Program-made: the position numbers and the translations under genes
The notes under the pieces: model-generated
What the model was told of the DNA's origin: nothing
Databases searched by the model: none
Seen by the model: only the letters and a program-made list of their open reading frames with translations
Part shown: in pieces, positions 20,635 through 29,265 of the stretch
Numbering within the stretch: position 1 is the stretch's first letter
Layout of the letters: each line of letters begins with the position of its first letter
NCBI RefSeq assembly: GCF_029894125.1
Contig: NZ_JARXYZ010000001.1
Span: 1-64,000 of the forward strand
Length of the DNA: 64,000 bases
DNA from: Kitasatospora sp. MAA19
Lineage (GTDB): Bacteria > Actinomycetota > Actinomycetes > Streptomycetales > Streptomycetaceae
Direction: 5' to 3'

Positions 20635-21854
20635 ACGTCCGCCACCTTGAGCTCGAAGTGGTCGAGCACGGCCTGCATGCGCTGCTCGACCTCGTCGGCG
20701 GTGGCGCCCTCGACGTGGACGTAGCCGGTGCTGGCGTGCGAGGCGCGCGGCGGGTCGAGCAGGTCGCCCGGCTGGACGGTCAGGTGGGCGCCGATGACGC
20801 CGGGCAGCCGGAGCAGCTCCTCCTCGGTGCTGATGCTCACCAGTCGGCCGGGCCGGGTCGGCAGCAGCAGGTCGCCGACCGCGCGGTCCCGGGTGTACTC
20901 GGGCACCGGGACCCGGTCGAGGTAGGTGTCGAGGATGACGTTCAGGAAGTCGAAGCCGTACGCGAGCCCGTGGTTCATCGGAACCTCGCAGCCGCTGAGG
21001 CGGGCCGCGACCTCGCTCATGTGGAACTCGCCGTCCTCGGTGAGGAAGAACTCGCCGTGCAGGTAGCCGTACGGGATGCCCAGTCCGTCGGTCAGCCGCT
21101 GGGCCAACGCCTTGGCGTCGACCGGGAGGTGCTCGCTCGGCGCGTAGGTGATGTTGGCGTTGATCGCCCCGTCCAGGACCTCGATGATCGGGCGGGGGTT
21201 CTTGGACAGGTAGGCGTCCACGACCTGACCGCGGGCGATGACCGCGCAGAGCTGGAACTCACGGCCCGGGATGTACTGCTCGACCATCCACTCCAACTGC
21301 GGGTCGAGCGGCGGGATGTCGGCGAGCCCGGCCGGCGAGTCGATCCGGTAGGTGCCGATGCAGGAGTCGGAGTCGATCGGCTTGAGGATGACCGGCCAGC
21401 CGTGGTCGGCGCCGAAGGCCTCGACGTCCGCCAGGACGGTGACCGGGCGGTAGGCCGCGTGCGGGATGCCCAGTTCGGCGTACCGGTCCTTCATCGTCTT
21501 CTTGTTCCGCACCCAGGCGACCTGCTCCTCGGTCAGGTGCGGCAGGCCGACGAGGGCGGCGAAGCGCTGGGCGGACGCCTGGAGGGCCTCGTTCGGGTTG
21601 CAGAAGTACTGCGGGCGCTCGCCGACGGTCTCGATCCAGGCCAGGTACCGGGCCGCCTCCTCCTCCAGCGGGGCGGCGGTCGCCAGGGTGAAGGTCGGCA
21701 GGTCGGCGGTGCGCTCGACGTACTCCGGGGTGAGCTGGACGGAGTCGAACCGCAGCAGCACGACCGAGACGTCGTCGCGGCTGAGCACGCTGTCGGTGAA
21801 GGTCGCGCGGCGGCTCTCGACCAGAAGGACGACGGGGCGCAGGGGGGTGGTCAT
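20631..21854 (-). CDS. ATP-grasp carboxylate-amine ligase
   Basis: A 407-residue ATP-grasp enzyme. It has an N-terminal pre-ATP domain, then KKTMKDRYAELGIPH, the ATP-binding strand WPVILKPIDSDSCIG, the hinge region WMVEQYIPG and the Mg-binding segment GEFFLTEDGEFHMSEVAAR. The family joins a carboxylate to an amine through an acyl phosphate (BacD/DdaF-type amino-acid ligases are examples). Its place beside a hydroxylase suggests it couples a modified amino acid, possibly diaminopropionate, outside the NRPS line. GAGGAAG precedes the ATG. Confidence 0.9.
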   Translation of the reverse strand: MTTPLRPVVLLVESRRATFTDSVLSRDDVSVVLLRFDSVQLTPEYVERTADLPTFTLATAAPLEEEAARYLAWIETVGERPQYFCNPNEALQASAQRFAALVGLPHLTEEQVAWVRNKKTMKDRYAELGIPHAAYRPVTVLADVEAFGADHGWPVILKPIDSDSCIGTYRIDSPAGLADIPPLDPQLEWMVEQYIPGREFQLCAVIARGQVVDAYLSKNPRPIIEVLDGAINANITYAPSEHLPVDAKALAQRLTDGLGIPYGYLHGEFFLTEDGEFHMSEVAARLSGCEVPMNHGLAYGFDFLNVILDTYLDRVPVPEYTRDRAVGDLLLPTRPGRLVSISTEEELLRLPGVIGAHLTVQPGDLLDPPRASHASTGYVHVEGATADEVEQRMQAVLDHFELKVADV

Positions 21855-21912
21855 ATCGACTTCCTCGCTGGAGCGGAACTGGTGGGGGGAGATCAGGGAG
21901 ACGGCCGGTCGG

Positions 21913-22929
21913 TCAGCCGATGACGCGGGTGGTCCCGTCCAGGCGCCCGGGTCGGGTGCGCCGCAGGTCGCGGACGATGTTGACGCGCTTGAGCCACCGG
22001 TCGGCGCCGTCGAAGCCGGCCCGGAACGCGCGGCGGCCGTGCACCACGTTGCGGTTGTCGACGAAGCAGACGTCGCCGGTGCGGATGAAGACGTCCGTCA
22101 GGTTGGCGTCCAGGTGCGCGACCACCCAGTCCAGGGCCTCCGCCGCCTCGGCGTCGTCCGGCCGGGCGCGGAAGAAGTCGCGGTCGATGCGCAGCACGGG
22201 GGCGTCGGCGTGGCCGCTGAGGATGGCGACCGGGTCCATCGGCGCCTCGTCCTCGGCGAACTCGTGCGAGGAGTCCGGGATCGCGACGAACCTCGGCTGG
22301 GCGAGCAACCGCGCGACGTCCGCGGGCATCCGCCGGACGTCGACGTGCGAGACGGTGGTGGCCACGTCGGTGCCGTTGCGCAGCGCGAACAGGCCGACCC
22401 AGTCCGCGCGGTGCGGGGAGAAGGCGTCCTCGGTGTGCCAGCCCAGTTCGAGCTCGCTGGAGGCGGAGATCAGGCTCTGCTCGTAGCCGCGGCTCGGCAG
22501 CACGTCGGTGACCAGCCGGCCGGACTGCTGGGTGGCCCAGCCGATGGCGTCGCCGAGCAGGGCGGAGTACAGCACCAGCAGGGCGCCGTAGACCTGGCTC
22601 GACTCGGTGTCGGCCGCGCTCCAGTGCTCGGGCGTGCTGCCCAGTGCGGTCTGGTCGACGAGGTTGCCGCGGATCATGGTCGCGTGCGCCCGCTCGTCGC
22701 GGCGTGCTTCGTTGAGGTGCCGGCGCACCGCGAGCGGCAGGTCCTGGGCCAGCACCGGGGCCTCGTCGAGGAACCGCAGGTCGTTGGCCGCTTTGAAGGT
22801 CCTGGCGCAGTCCGCGGCCAACTCGTGGGCGGCGCGGGCGTCCTGCTCGGTGAGGTCGAGGATGTGGTGGTACAGGTCCGGGGTGTCGGCCTGTCCGTTA
22901 GCTGCAGGGGTGTGGGCCATCGCAGTCAT
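21913..22929 (-). CDS. Fe(II)/2-oxoglutarate amino-acid hydroxylase (AsnO/VioC/clavaminate-synthase type)
   Basis: A 338-residue non-haem iron oxygenase. The iron triad appears as HTEDAF (HxE) near residue 165 and the distal His in VHGRRAF near residue 295; an Arg for 2-oxoglutarate lies downstream (DRWLKRVNIVRD). HxE rather than HxD, and the surrounding GWHTEDAFSPHRADWVGLFALRN-like context, match beta-hydroxylases of free Asn, Arg or Glu. It probably supplies a beta-hydroxy amino acid. The substrate cannot be read from sequence. It lies 51 bp after the NRPS gene and 58 bp before the ATP-grasp gene. Confidence 0.9.
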   Translation of the reverse strand: MTAMAHTPAANGQADTPDLYHHILDLTEQDARAAHELAADCARTFKAANDLRFLDEAPVLAQDLPLAVRRHLNEARRDERAHATMIRGNLVDQTALGSTPEHWSAADTESSQVYGALLVLYSALLGDAIGWATQQSGRLVTDVLPSRGYEQSLISASSELELGWHTEDAFSPHRADWVGLFALRNGTDVATTVSHVDVRRMPADVARLLAQPRFVAIPDSSHEFAEDEAPMDPVAILSGHADAPVLRIDRDFFRARPDDAEAAEALDWVVAHLDANLTDVFIRTGDVCFVDNRNVVHGRRAFRAGFDGADRWLKRVNIVRDLRRTRPGRLDGTTRVIG

Positions 22930-22980
22930 GGAGAAACCTTGTGTTCGTGAGGGTGGTTGGACCGTGGGGGAAGGGCGGGA

Positions 22981-25900
22981 TCAACCGCCGAGCCGCAGCT
23001 CGGCCGCCGCGTGCTCGTTGAGGAACGCGTGCTCGTTGAGGAAGTCCAGACACAGGTCGCGCAGGTCCTCGGGGTGGACCAGCTGCCAACCGGCCGGCAC
23101 CGGTACCGGCTTGGGCCACAGGGCCTGCCGGCCGCGGTCGTCGGCGAGGACGACGAAGGTCCCGTACTCGTCCTCGAAGGGGTCGTCGGCCCACGGCTCG
23201 TCGAGGATCTCCAGCCGCCCGTCGGAGCCCCGCCGGGCGGCCCGACCGGTGCGCCACATGCGCTCGCCGGAGGCCTCGAAGGGGTCCGGGACGAAGCGGT
23301 CACCGGTCGCGTCGGGCCGGTCGGCGTACCCGAGCGCGAGGCTCGCGCCCGCGAGGTACAGCGCGCCGGTCCCGCCGGGGGGCACCGGGCGCAGTTGGGC
23401 GTCGAGCACGTGGGCGCGGTGGTTCCAGGCCGGTCGTGCGTCGGCGCCGGGCCGGTGGACGACCACCGTACGGGCCTCGGGCCGGCCGGCCCGGACGGTC
23501 AGCGTGCGGCTGTGGGCCGTGGCGAAGGCGTGGACCTCGGGGCTCGCGTCGTCCCGGTCGGTGGACACCGTGAGGGAGGCCGGCGCGCCGGTGGCGCGGC
23601 CCGGTTCGGCGTACGCGTCGGCCAGTGCGACCACCAGCGGGTCGGTGGACACGGCGTGGTCGGCGCCGCTGCCCCGCAGCCAGTCGGCCAGGCCGGGCAG
23701 GTCGTCGTACCGCTTCGCGTCCGGCACCAGCACCGTGGCTCCGGCGGCGAACGACTCCAGCAGGTCGAGCGCGGCGGCGACGTCGGGGTAGCCCGGGTGC
23801 AGCCAGGCGCTGCGCGCCCCCGGCTGCTCGGCCGAGCGCCAGGCGGCGACGGTGGCGATGCCCTCGGCGCCGATCAGCACCTCGCCGATCTGCGGGTCGT
23901 CGGTGACGGCCAGCAGCACCGGGCGCCGGGGGGTCGCCGACCCGGCCGGCGCGGCCGGCGCGGCCGGCGCGGCGTCCTGGTCCGGGCGGCCGTCGTCGGG
24001 CCCGTCGTCGGCCGTGAGGTCGAAGGTGGAGGTGGGGTCGAGCACCAGGCGGGCGACCGGGGAGGCCTGCTCCGGGACGCCCTGCCCGGCCTCGGCGTCG
24101 AGCAGGAGCACACCGGCCCGCTCCACGAGCGCCGCCGGGAGCGCCGCCGGGTCGAAGGGCAGGCAGACGGCTCCCGCCTTCGCGACCGCCAGCACGGCCG
24201 TCGCGAACCCGAGCGGGGAGGCGATCGCGGTGGCCACGACCGTGCCCGGCCCCGCCTTGTGCCCGGCGAGCGTGCGGGCGAGCCGGTCGGAGCGGCGGTC
24301 GAGCTCCGCGTACGTCACCGGCTCCGCGCCGTCGTCCAGGGCGACGGCGCCGGCGCGCTCCCGGACCTGAGCCGCGAACAGCTCCGGCACCGTCCGGGCC
24401 GGGACGGCGCGACGTTCCCCGGCCCAGGCCTGCTGGGAGTGCTCCAGGGCCTGGTCGGAGAGCAACCGCAGCGCGCCGATGCCCTGCCCGGGGTGGTCGA
24501 GGGCCGAGCCGAGCAGCGTCACCAGGCTGTCGAGCAGCCCCGAGACAGCCTCCGCACCGATCACGTCCGAGCGGTACGAGGCCTCGACGTCGATCCCCAG
24601 CGGCTCGCCGGTCGCGCTCTGCCGTTCGGTCAGCACGAGCGCCAGGTCCGCGTCCGGGTGCGGTCGGCGGGGCTGCTCGGCCCGGATCACCAGGCCGGCG
24701 GTCTCGAAGGTCGCCCCGGCCTGCGGGGCGACGGAGAGGACCACCCCGCCGGGACGCGCCGCAGCGGGCTCCTGGCGGAACGCCGCCAGTTGGGTGGCGC
24801 GGACCCGCTGGAGCAGCGTGCCGAAGGCGGGGTCGCCCGAGGTGTCCGTCCGCAGCGGCACGGTGCGGGTGTACTGGCCGACGGCGTGCCGCAGGGCGTC
24901 ACCACCCCGTGCGGGGACGGGGGTGGCCAGCACGAGGTCGGTGCCCGCGTCGAGCCGGGTGAGCAGGGCCGCCAGAGCGGCGTGCGTCGCCATCAGGACG
25001 GTGGCGCCCTGGTCGGCCGCGAAGTGGGCCAGCCTGCGGTGCAGTTCGGCGTCGATGACGCTCTCCACCCGGCCGACCCGGGTGTGGTCGGCAGTGGCCC
25101 GCGTGGTGTCGGCGGCGGCAGCGGCCCCGGGCAGCGGGGTCGGCTCGGGGGTGTCCGCCGCCGGCTCGGGCCGCGCGACGGTACCACCGGGGACGGCACC
25201 ACCAGGGACGGCACCACCGGGGACGGCACCACCGGGGACGGCGGCCGGCCAGCGCGGCGCCTCGTCCACCGAGCGGGCCTCGTACGCCCGGACCAGATCC
25301 GCGGCGAGCGGCAGGTACGAGGAGACGTCGACCAGGTCGGGGCGGAGCGTGAGCAGCAGCAGGTGGTCGTCCGGTGCGAAGGCGAACAGCCGGGCGGTGA
25401 CGGGGAGTTCGGCGTCGAGCGGCTGCCGGCCGGCGTCCGCCAGCAGCTCGGCCGCGCCGGCCTGCCCAGCCGGCTCGGCCGCCAGCGCGTCGACCACCAG
25501 GCCGGACAGCGCCCGGTGCCGGTGGGCCAGGTCCTTCAGCGCGGACTCCAGGGCCTTGACGTCCAGGGCCCGGTCGAAGCGCACGGGCAGCACGAGGTTG
25601 CCGGTGCCGCCCTCGGCACCCGCCGGCCCGCCGGGAAGGGGCGCGTCACCGGCCAGGGTGGCGAGCCCCCGCACCGTGGGCGCCTCGTACAGCGCCCGGG
25701 TGCCGGGATCGACCCCGAGGGTGGCCCGCAGGCGGGCGACCAGGCGCGCGGCGATCAGCGAGTGCCCGCCGAGGGCGAAGAAGTCGGAGTCCGCGTACAC
25801 CTCGCGCTTCGGCAGTCCGAGGACCTCCGCGAACAGGTCGCGGACGATCTCCTCGATCGGCGTCCCCGGCAGGGTGCCGGGCATGGCGGCCGCGAGGGCC

Positions 25901-28668
25901 GGGGCCGGCAGGGCGCGCCGGTCGACCTTCCCGTTCGGGGTGAGCGGCAGGGCTTCGAGCGTCATCAGCGCGGCCGGGACCATGTAGTCCGGCAGCTGCC
26001 GCTGGAGGTAGCCGCGCAGGGTCACCGCCAGGTCGACGGTGCTGTCGAAGGCGGTGGGGGTGTTGGCGCAGTCGCCGACCTCGGGGGACCCGGCGGCGTC
26101 CAGGGCGTAGCCGGCCGTCAGCGGGCCGGCCTCGGTGCCGGGAGCGAGCAGGACGATGTCGACGGCCTCGGCCGTGTCGGCCGACCACGTCGCGAACGCG
26201 CGGTACCCGGCACGCTCGCCGAGGGCGCAGAGCTCCTCCGGATCGGGTGCGGCGCCCGTCCGCGCCGACCGCTGGAGGGCCTCGGCGAGGCCGGCGCCGG
26301 AGTCGAGCGCCCGCATCACGGTCCACTCCCGGTGGATCCGGGCGTTGGGCACCCCCGCGATCCGCAGGGCGGCGGGCGCCTCGGCCCGCAGGTACGCCTC
26401 GATCTCGGCGGTGGAGCCCAGATCCGCACCCCAGCCGAGCCGCGGCACGTCCCGGAGGTCCGCGACCGGCTCGCCGGTGCTCAGCACGGCCTCGTAGCGG
26501 TAGCGGGTGAGCTCGTTGTGGTGGGTGCCGCGCTTGATCCGGACGTCCACCGCCCGGATCGCCGGCAGCTCGCGGGCCAGCGTGGTGAACAGCGCCGGGG
26601 AGAGCAGCAGTTCGGTCTCCAGTTCGATCCGCTGGCCGATCGAACGGCGGGTGCTCTCGATGTCCCGGCCGTGCTCGGCGTCGCCGGCCCGGGCCAGCTC
26701 GACGCCGGTCTGCATGCAGCGCAGCAGGTCCAGGTTCCGCAGGTCCCCGAGGAAGAACGAACCTCCCGGGGCCAGCAGCGGCAGCACGCGTTCGATCACG
26801 GTCCGCAGGTACTCGACGTTGGGGAAGTACTGGATGACCGAGTTGATCACGACCGTGTCGAAGTGGCCCGTGGGCAGCTCGTCCACGACGTCCGCGGCCC
26901 GGCAGCGCAGCGTGACCCTGCCGCGCAGGCGGGGGTCCGCCTCGGTCTGGGCGCGCAGCGCCTCGATCACCGCCGGGGAGAAGTCGGTGCCCCAGTACTC
27001 CTCGCAGTCCGGGGCGAGGTGGGACATCAGCAGGCCGGTGCCCACGCCGATCTCCAGCACCCGGCGCGGCCGGAGCTCGCGGATGCGGTCCACCGTCGCC
27101 GCGCGCCACTCCCGCATCTGGTCGAGCGGGATCGGCAGGTCGTCGTAACTGCTGTTCCAACCCACGAAGTTCTCGCCGAGGTCGGTGGACTCGGCGTCGT
27201 CGTAGAGGGTTTCGTAGATCTCCCGCCACTCGGTGACCTGGCTGGCCGACTCCGCGGCGGCGGCACCCGCCGGCACCACGTGGGCGACCAGCCGCCGGTC
27301 GTCCTCGGCCTGCTGGTACACCGAGACGACCGCCTCGGAGACGGCGGGGTGCGCGGTGAGGACGGCCTCGATCTCGCCCAGCTCGATCCGGAATCCACGC
27401 AGCTTGATCTGGTTGTCGACCCGGTCGAGGAACTCGACCGCGCCGTCCTCGCGCAGCAGGACGTGGTCACCGGTGCGGTAGAGCCGGCCCGAGCCGGGCT
27501 CGACCGGGTTGTCGACGAAGCGCTCCCGGGTGAGCTCGGGGCGGTTGAGGTAGCCGAGCGCGAGGCAGGGCCCGCCCAGGTACAGCTCGCCGGAGCCTCC
27601 GGGGGCCACCGGCCGGAGGTCGTCGTCGAGGACCAGGCCGATCGTGGCGCCGATCGGCCTGCCGATCGGGATCGTCCTGGCATCCTCCGCCACCTCGGTG
27701 ATCTCGTACCAGGTGGCGAAGGTCGTGGTCTCGGTGGGCCCGTACACGTGCAGCAGGTGCTCCGGCGGCTCGGCCGCCAGCACCTGGCGCACCCGCCGCG
27801 GGTTGCACGCCTCGCCGCCGAAGAGCAGCACCCGGAGCGGCCCGAAGGCCCGGGGCCGGTCCCGGGCGATCTGGTTGAACAGCGCGGTGGTCAGGAACAG
27901 CACGGTCAGCCCGTGCTCCTTGACGGCCCGCTCGAACGCGGCCGGGTCCACCACGGCGTCCTTCGGCAGGCCGACCAGTCGGGCGCCGGCGGTGAGGGCA
28001 CCCCAGATCTCGAAGGTGACCGCGTCGAAGGCCGGGTTGGCGGCCTGCGCCATGACGTCCCGCGCGGTGAGTTGCACGTAGTCGGTGGACCGCAGCAGGT
28101 CCAGTACGGCGCGGTGCGGGACGACGACTCCCTTGGGAGTGCCGGTGGTTCCGGAGGTGTAGCAGACGTAGGCGGCGTCCTCGGGGCCCGGCGTCACCTC
28201 CGGCAGGTCGGCCGGCAGGCCGGCGATCTCCCCGGCGAGGACGTCCACCGCGACCACGGCCGCGCCCAGACCCTCACAGTCCGCCGCGAAGGCGTCCTGC
28301 GTCACCACGACCCGCGCGGCACAGTCCCGCAGGATCAGCCGCCGACGCTCCACCGGATGCGACGGATCCACCGGCACGTAAGCGGCCCCGGCCCGGACGA
28401 TCGCGAGCAGCGCGACCACCAGCTCGGGCCCGGCCGGCAGACAGGTGACCACATGGTCCCCGAGCCCCACGCCCCGCGAGCCCAGATACGCCGCCAGCCG
28501 GTTCGCCCGGCGGCTCAACTCGCCGTAACTCAGCGCGATTCCGGCATCCGGATAGTCCACGGCCGGCGCATCGGGCTCCCGGACCGCATGCCACTCGACA
28601 AGACCGGACAGAGAAGGGTAGGCAGAGCCATCCCAAGAAGTTCGTACACCAACGTTCGAGCCAGTCAT
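22981..28668 (-). CDS. NRPS, A-(N-methyltransferase)-T with degenerate C, A and MbtH-like tail
   Basis: This 1895-residue protein opens directly with an A domain (YTSGTTGTPKG at about 173, YGPTETTTF at about 309, [11 protein letters not shown]). It is interrupted after A8 by an S-adenosylmethionine N-methyltransferase (about 476-893, VLEIGVGTG at 538). The A domain then resumes (LPDYMVP, NGKVDRR) and leads to a carrier domain (LGGHSL, about 967). My alignment gives code DAFFLGVTFK, the same as A2 of the forward NRPS. The next region (about 1016-1413) is C-like, but the HHxxxDG motif has become LRPDLVDVSS. The following A-like region lacks A3 and A5, has WRTGRA in place of YRTGD, and stops after A7. 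The last about 70 residues are MbtH-like (LWP, PAGW) but lack the third Trp. ATG 28668 has GGGGGA 8 bases upstream. Confidence 0.92.
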   Translation of the reverse strand: MTGSNVGVRTSWDGSAYPSLSGLVEWHAVREPDAPAVDYPDAGIALSYGELSRRANRLAAYLGSRGVGLGDHVVTCLPAGPELVVALLAIVRAGAAYVPVDPSHPVERRRLILRDCAARVVVTQDAFAADCEGLGAAVVAVDVLAGEIAGLPADLPEVTPGPEDAAYVCYTSGTTGTPKGVVVPHRAVLDLLRSTDYVQLTARDVMAQAANPAFDAVTFEIWGALTAGARLVGLPKDAVVDPAAFERAVKEHGLTVLFLTTALFNQIARDRPRAFGPLRVLLFGGEACNPRRVRQVLAAEPPEHLLHVYGPTETTTFATWYEITEVAEDARTIPIGRPIGATIGLVLDDDLRPVAPGGSGELYLGGPCLALGYLNRPELTRERFVDNPVEPGSGRLYRTGDHVLLREDGAVEFLDRVDNQIKLRGFRIELGEIEAVLTAHPAVSEAVVSVYQQAEDDRRLVAHVVPAGAAAAESASQVTEWREIYETLYDDAESTDLGENFVGWNSSYDDLPIPLDQMREWRAATVDRIRELRPRRVLEIGVGTGLLMSHLAPDCEEYWGTDFSPAVIEALRAQTEADPRLRGRVTLRCRAADVVDELPTGHFDTVVINSVIQYFPNVEYLRTVIERVLPLLAPGGSFFLGDLRNLDLLRCMQTGVELARAGDAEHGRDIESTRRSIGQRIELETELLLSPALFTTLARELPAIRAVDVRIKRGTHHNELTRYRYEAVLSTGEPVADLRDVPRLGWGADLGSTAEIEAYLRAEAPAALRIAGVPNARIHREWTVMRALDSGAGLAEALQRSARTGAAPDPEELCALGERAGYRAFATWSADTAEAVDIVLLAPGTEAGPLTAGYALDAAGSPEVGDCANTPTAFDSTVDLAVTLRGYLQRQLPDYMVPAALMTLEALPLTPNGKVDRRALPAPALAAAMPGTLPGTPIEEIVRDLFAEVLGLPKREVYADSDFFALGGHSLIAARLVARLRATLGVDPGTRALYEAPTVRGLATLAGDAPLPGGPAGAEGGTGNLVLPVRFDRALDVKALESALKDLAHRHRALSGLVVDALAAEPAGQAGAAELLADAGRQPLDAELPVTARLFAFAPDDHLLLLTLRPDLVDVSSYLPLAADLVRAYEARSVDEAPRWPAAVPGGAVPGGAVPGGAVPGGTVARPEPAADTPEPTPLPGAAAAADTTRATADHTRVGRVESVIDAELHRRLAHFAADQGATVLMATHAALAALLTRLDAGTDLVLATPVPARGGDALRHAVGQYTRTVPLRTDTSGDPAFGTLLQRVRATQLAAFRQEPAAARPGGVVLSVAPQAGATFETAGLVIRAEQPRRPHPDADLALVLTERQSATGEPLGIDVEASYRSDVIGAEAVSGLLDSLVTLLGSALDHPGQGIGALRLLSDQALEHSQQAWAGERRAVPARTVPELFAAQVRERAGAVALDDGAEPVTYAELDRRSDRLARTLAGHKAGPGTVVATAIASPLGFATAVLAVAKAGAVCLPFDPAALPAALVERAGVLLLDAEAGQGVPEQASPVARLVLDPTSTFDLTADDGPDDGRPDQDAAPAAPAAPAGSATPRRPVLLAVTDDPQIGEVLIGAEGIATVAAWRSAEQPGARSAWLHPGYPDVAAALDLLESFAAGATVLVPDAKRYDDLPGLADWLRGSGADHAVSTDPLVVALADAYAEPGRATGAPASLTVSTDRDDASPEVHAFATAHSRTLTVRAGRPEARTVVVHRPGADARPAWNHRAHVLDAQLRPVPPGGTGALYLAGASLALGYADRPDATGDRFVPDPFEASGERMWRTGRAARRGSDGRLEILDEPWADDPFEDEYGTFVVLADDRGRQALWPKPVPVPAGWQLVHPEDLRDLCLDFLNEHAFLNEHAAAELRLGG
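23008..23043 (-). repeat. 18-bp tandem duplication in the fused MbtH-like tail
   Basis: Two exact 18-bp copies (23008-23025 and 23026-23043) duplicate six residues, giving FLNEHAFLNEH near the C-terminus. This is where a normal MbtH would have its WxDxRP ending, so the tail is altered at its key site. Confidence 0.9.
25183..25242 (-). repeat. 15-bp x4 tandem repeat coding AVPGG
   Basis: Four 15-bp units (one base differs in the second) encode a flexible AVPGG-type linker in the middle of the degenerate C domain, between its two lobes. Confidence 0.9.
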
Positions 28669-28798
28669 ACCCATATCCCCCGTGGCAAAAACCACACCCA
28701 GGCGCACGCGAACGCCCACCGTTCGATGACGCCCCCCAGCCGCCGCGCAACCGCCCGCCGCTGGAGGCTCACTGCCTGAATATCGATGCTGCTGCGCC

Positions 28799-28827
28799 AG
28801 GCTATGTCGTGAGATGAACATGGTCAA
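28799..28827 (-). promoter_or_regulatory. Putative principal-sigma promoter of the reverse biosynthetic operon
   Basis: On the reverse strand TTGACC (28827-28822), a 17-base spacer and TAGCCT (28804-28799) closely match the actinomycete vegetative promoter. Predicted initiation is near 28,792, giving a leader of about 124 bases before ATG 28668. The surrounding bases are AT-rich for this window. Confidence 0.6.
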
Positions 28828-28993
28828 TGGCTGAAAGATCTTGCATTCAACGCCCCCAACTCGTATGCCCCACCCCCCAAATCCCACCCCCGATCCCCCG
28901 CCACGCGCCGCCCCCCGCCCTCGACACCCCACAGAACGCCAGAGCCACCCAACCCCCACCACGGCAACCGCCGCCACCGCCCAAGGAACCCCC

Positions 28994-29076
28994 AAAGGCC
29001 CAGGTCATGAGCTACACGACCTGGACCTCCACCGAGCCGCCCGCAGGATTCGAACCCGCGACCTACGCCTTACGAG
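28994..29076 (-). other. Left attachment scar: displaced tRNA-Thr 3' half plus its terminator
   Basis: This 83-bp stretch matches 41663-41745 at 73 positions, in the same orientation. It holds, on the reverse strand, the anticodon loop CTCGTAA, the 3' anticodon stem, T arm and 3' acceptor strand of tRNA-Thr, then a hairpin terminator. There is no 5' tRNA half. The longest exact run is 23 bp (29046-29068). The flanks 28828-28993 (C-rich, low complexity) and 29077-29192 contain no gene. Confidence 0.88.
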
Positions 29077-29192
29077 ATCGAGTCCGATCGTGATCCGCGA
29101 GGTTGCGACCGGTTACTTGCTGTCGCTTCTGCAGCGCGGCGCACTACGCGGTGATGACCCGTCCGGCTTCGAACGGCCGGCGCCGCGCAGTC

Positions 29193-29213
29193 CGCTCACG
29201 CATCGCTCACGCA
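29193..29213 (+). repeat. Left copy of 21-bp subterminal direct repeat
   Basis: A 21-bp sequence, itself made of two CGCTCACGCA units, recurs exactly at 41591-41611 in the same orientation. The left copy lies about 117 bp inside the element. Its placement on both sides of the crossover in the excised circle fits arm-type integrase binding sites. Confidence 0.75.
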
Positions 29214-29265
29214 CGACAACATCCAAGCTTCGCCAGCCGATCAAGTGATCAATGACCCCGTCGAG

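Noticed and set aside
22957..28779. 1940-codon open frame on the forward strand opposite the reverse NRPS
   Set aside because: Same kind of antisense shadow; the reverse frame holds clear NRPS motifs and a promoter.
29036..29076. A second tRNA-Thr gene
   Set aside because: Only the 3' half from the anticodon loop onward is present; the D arm and 5' acceptor strand are missing.
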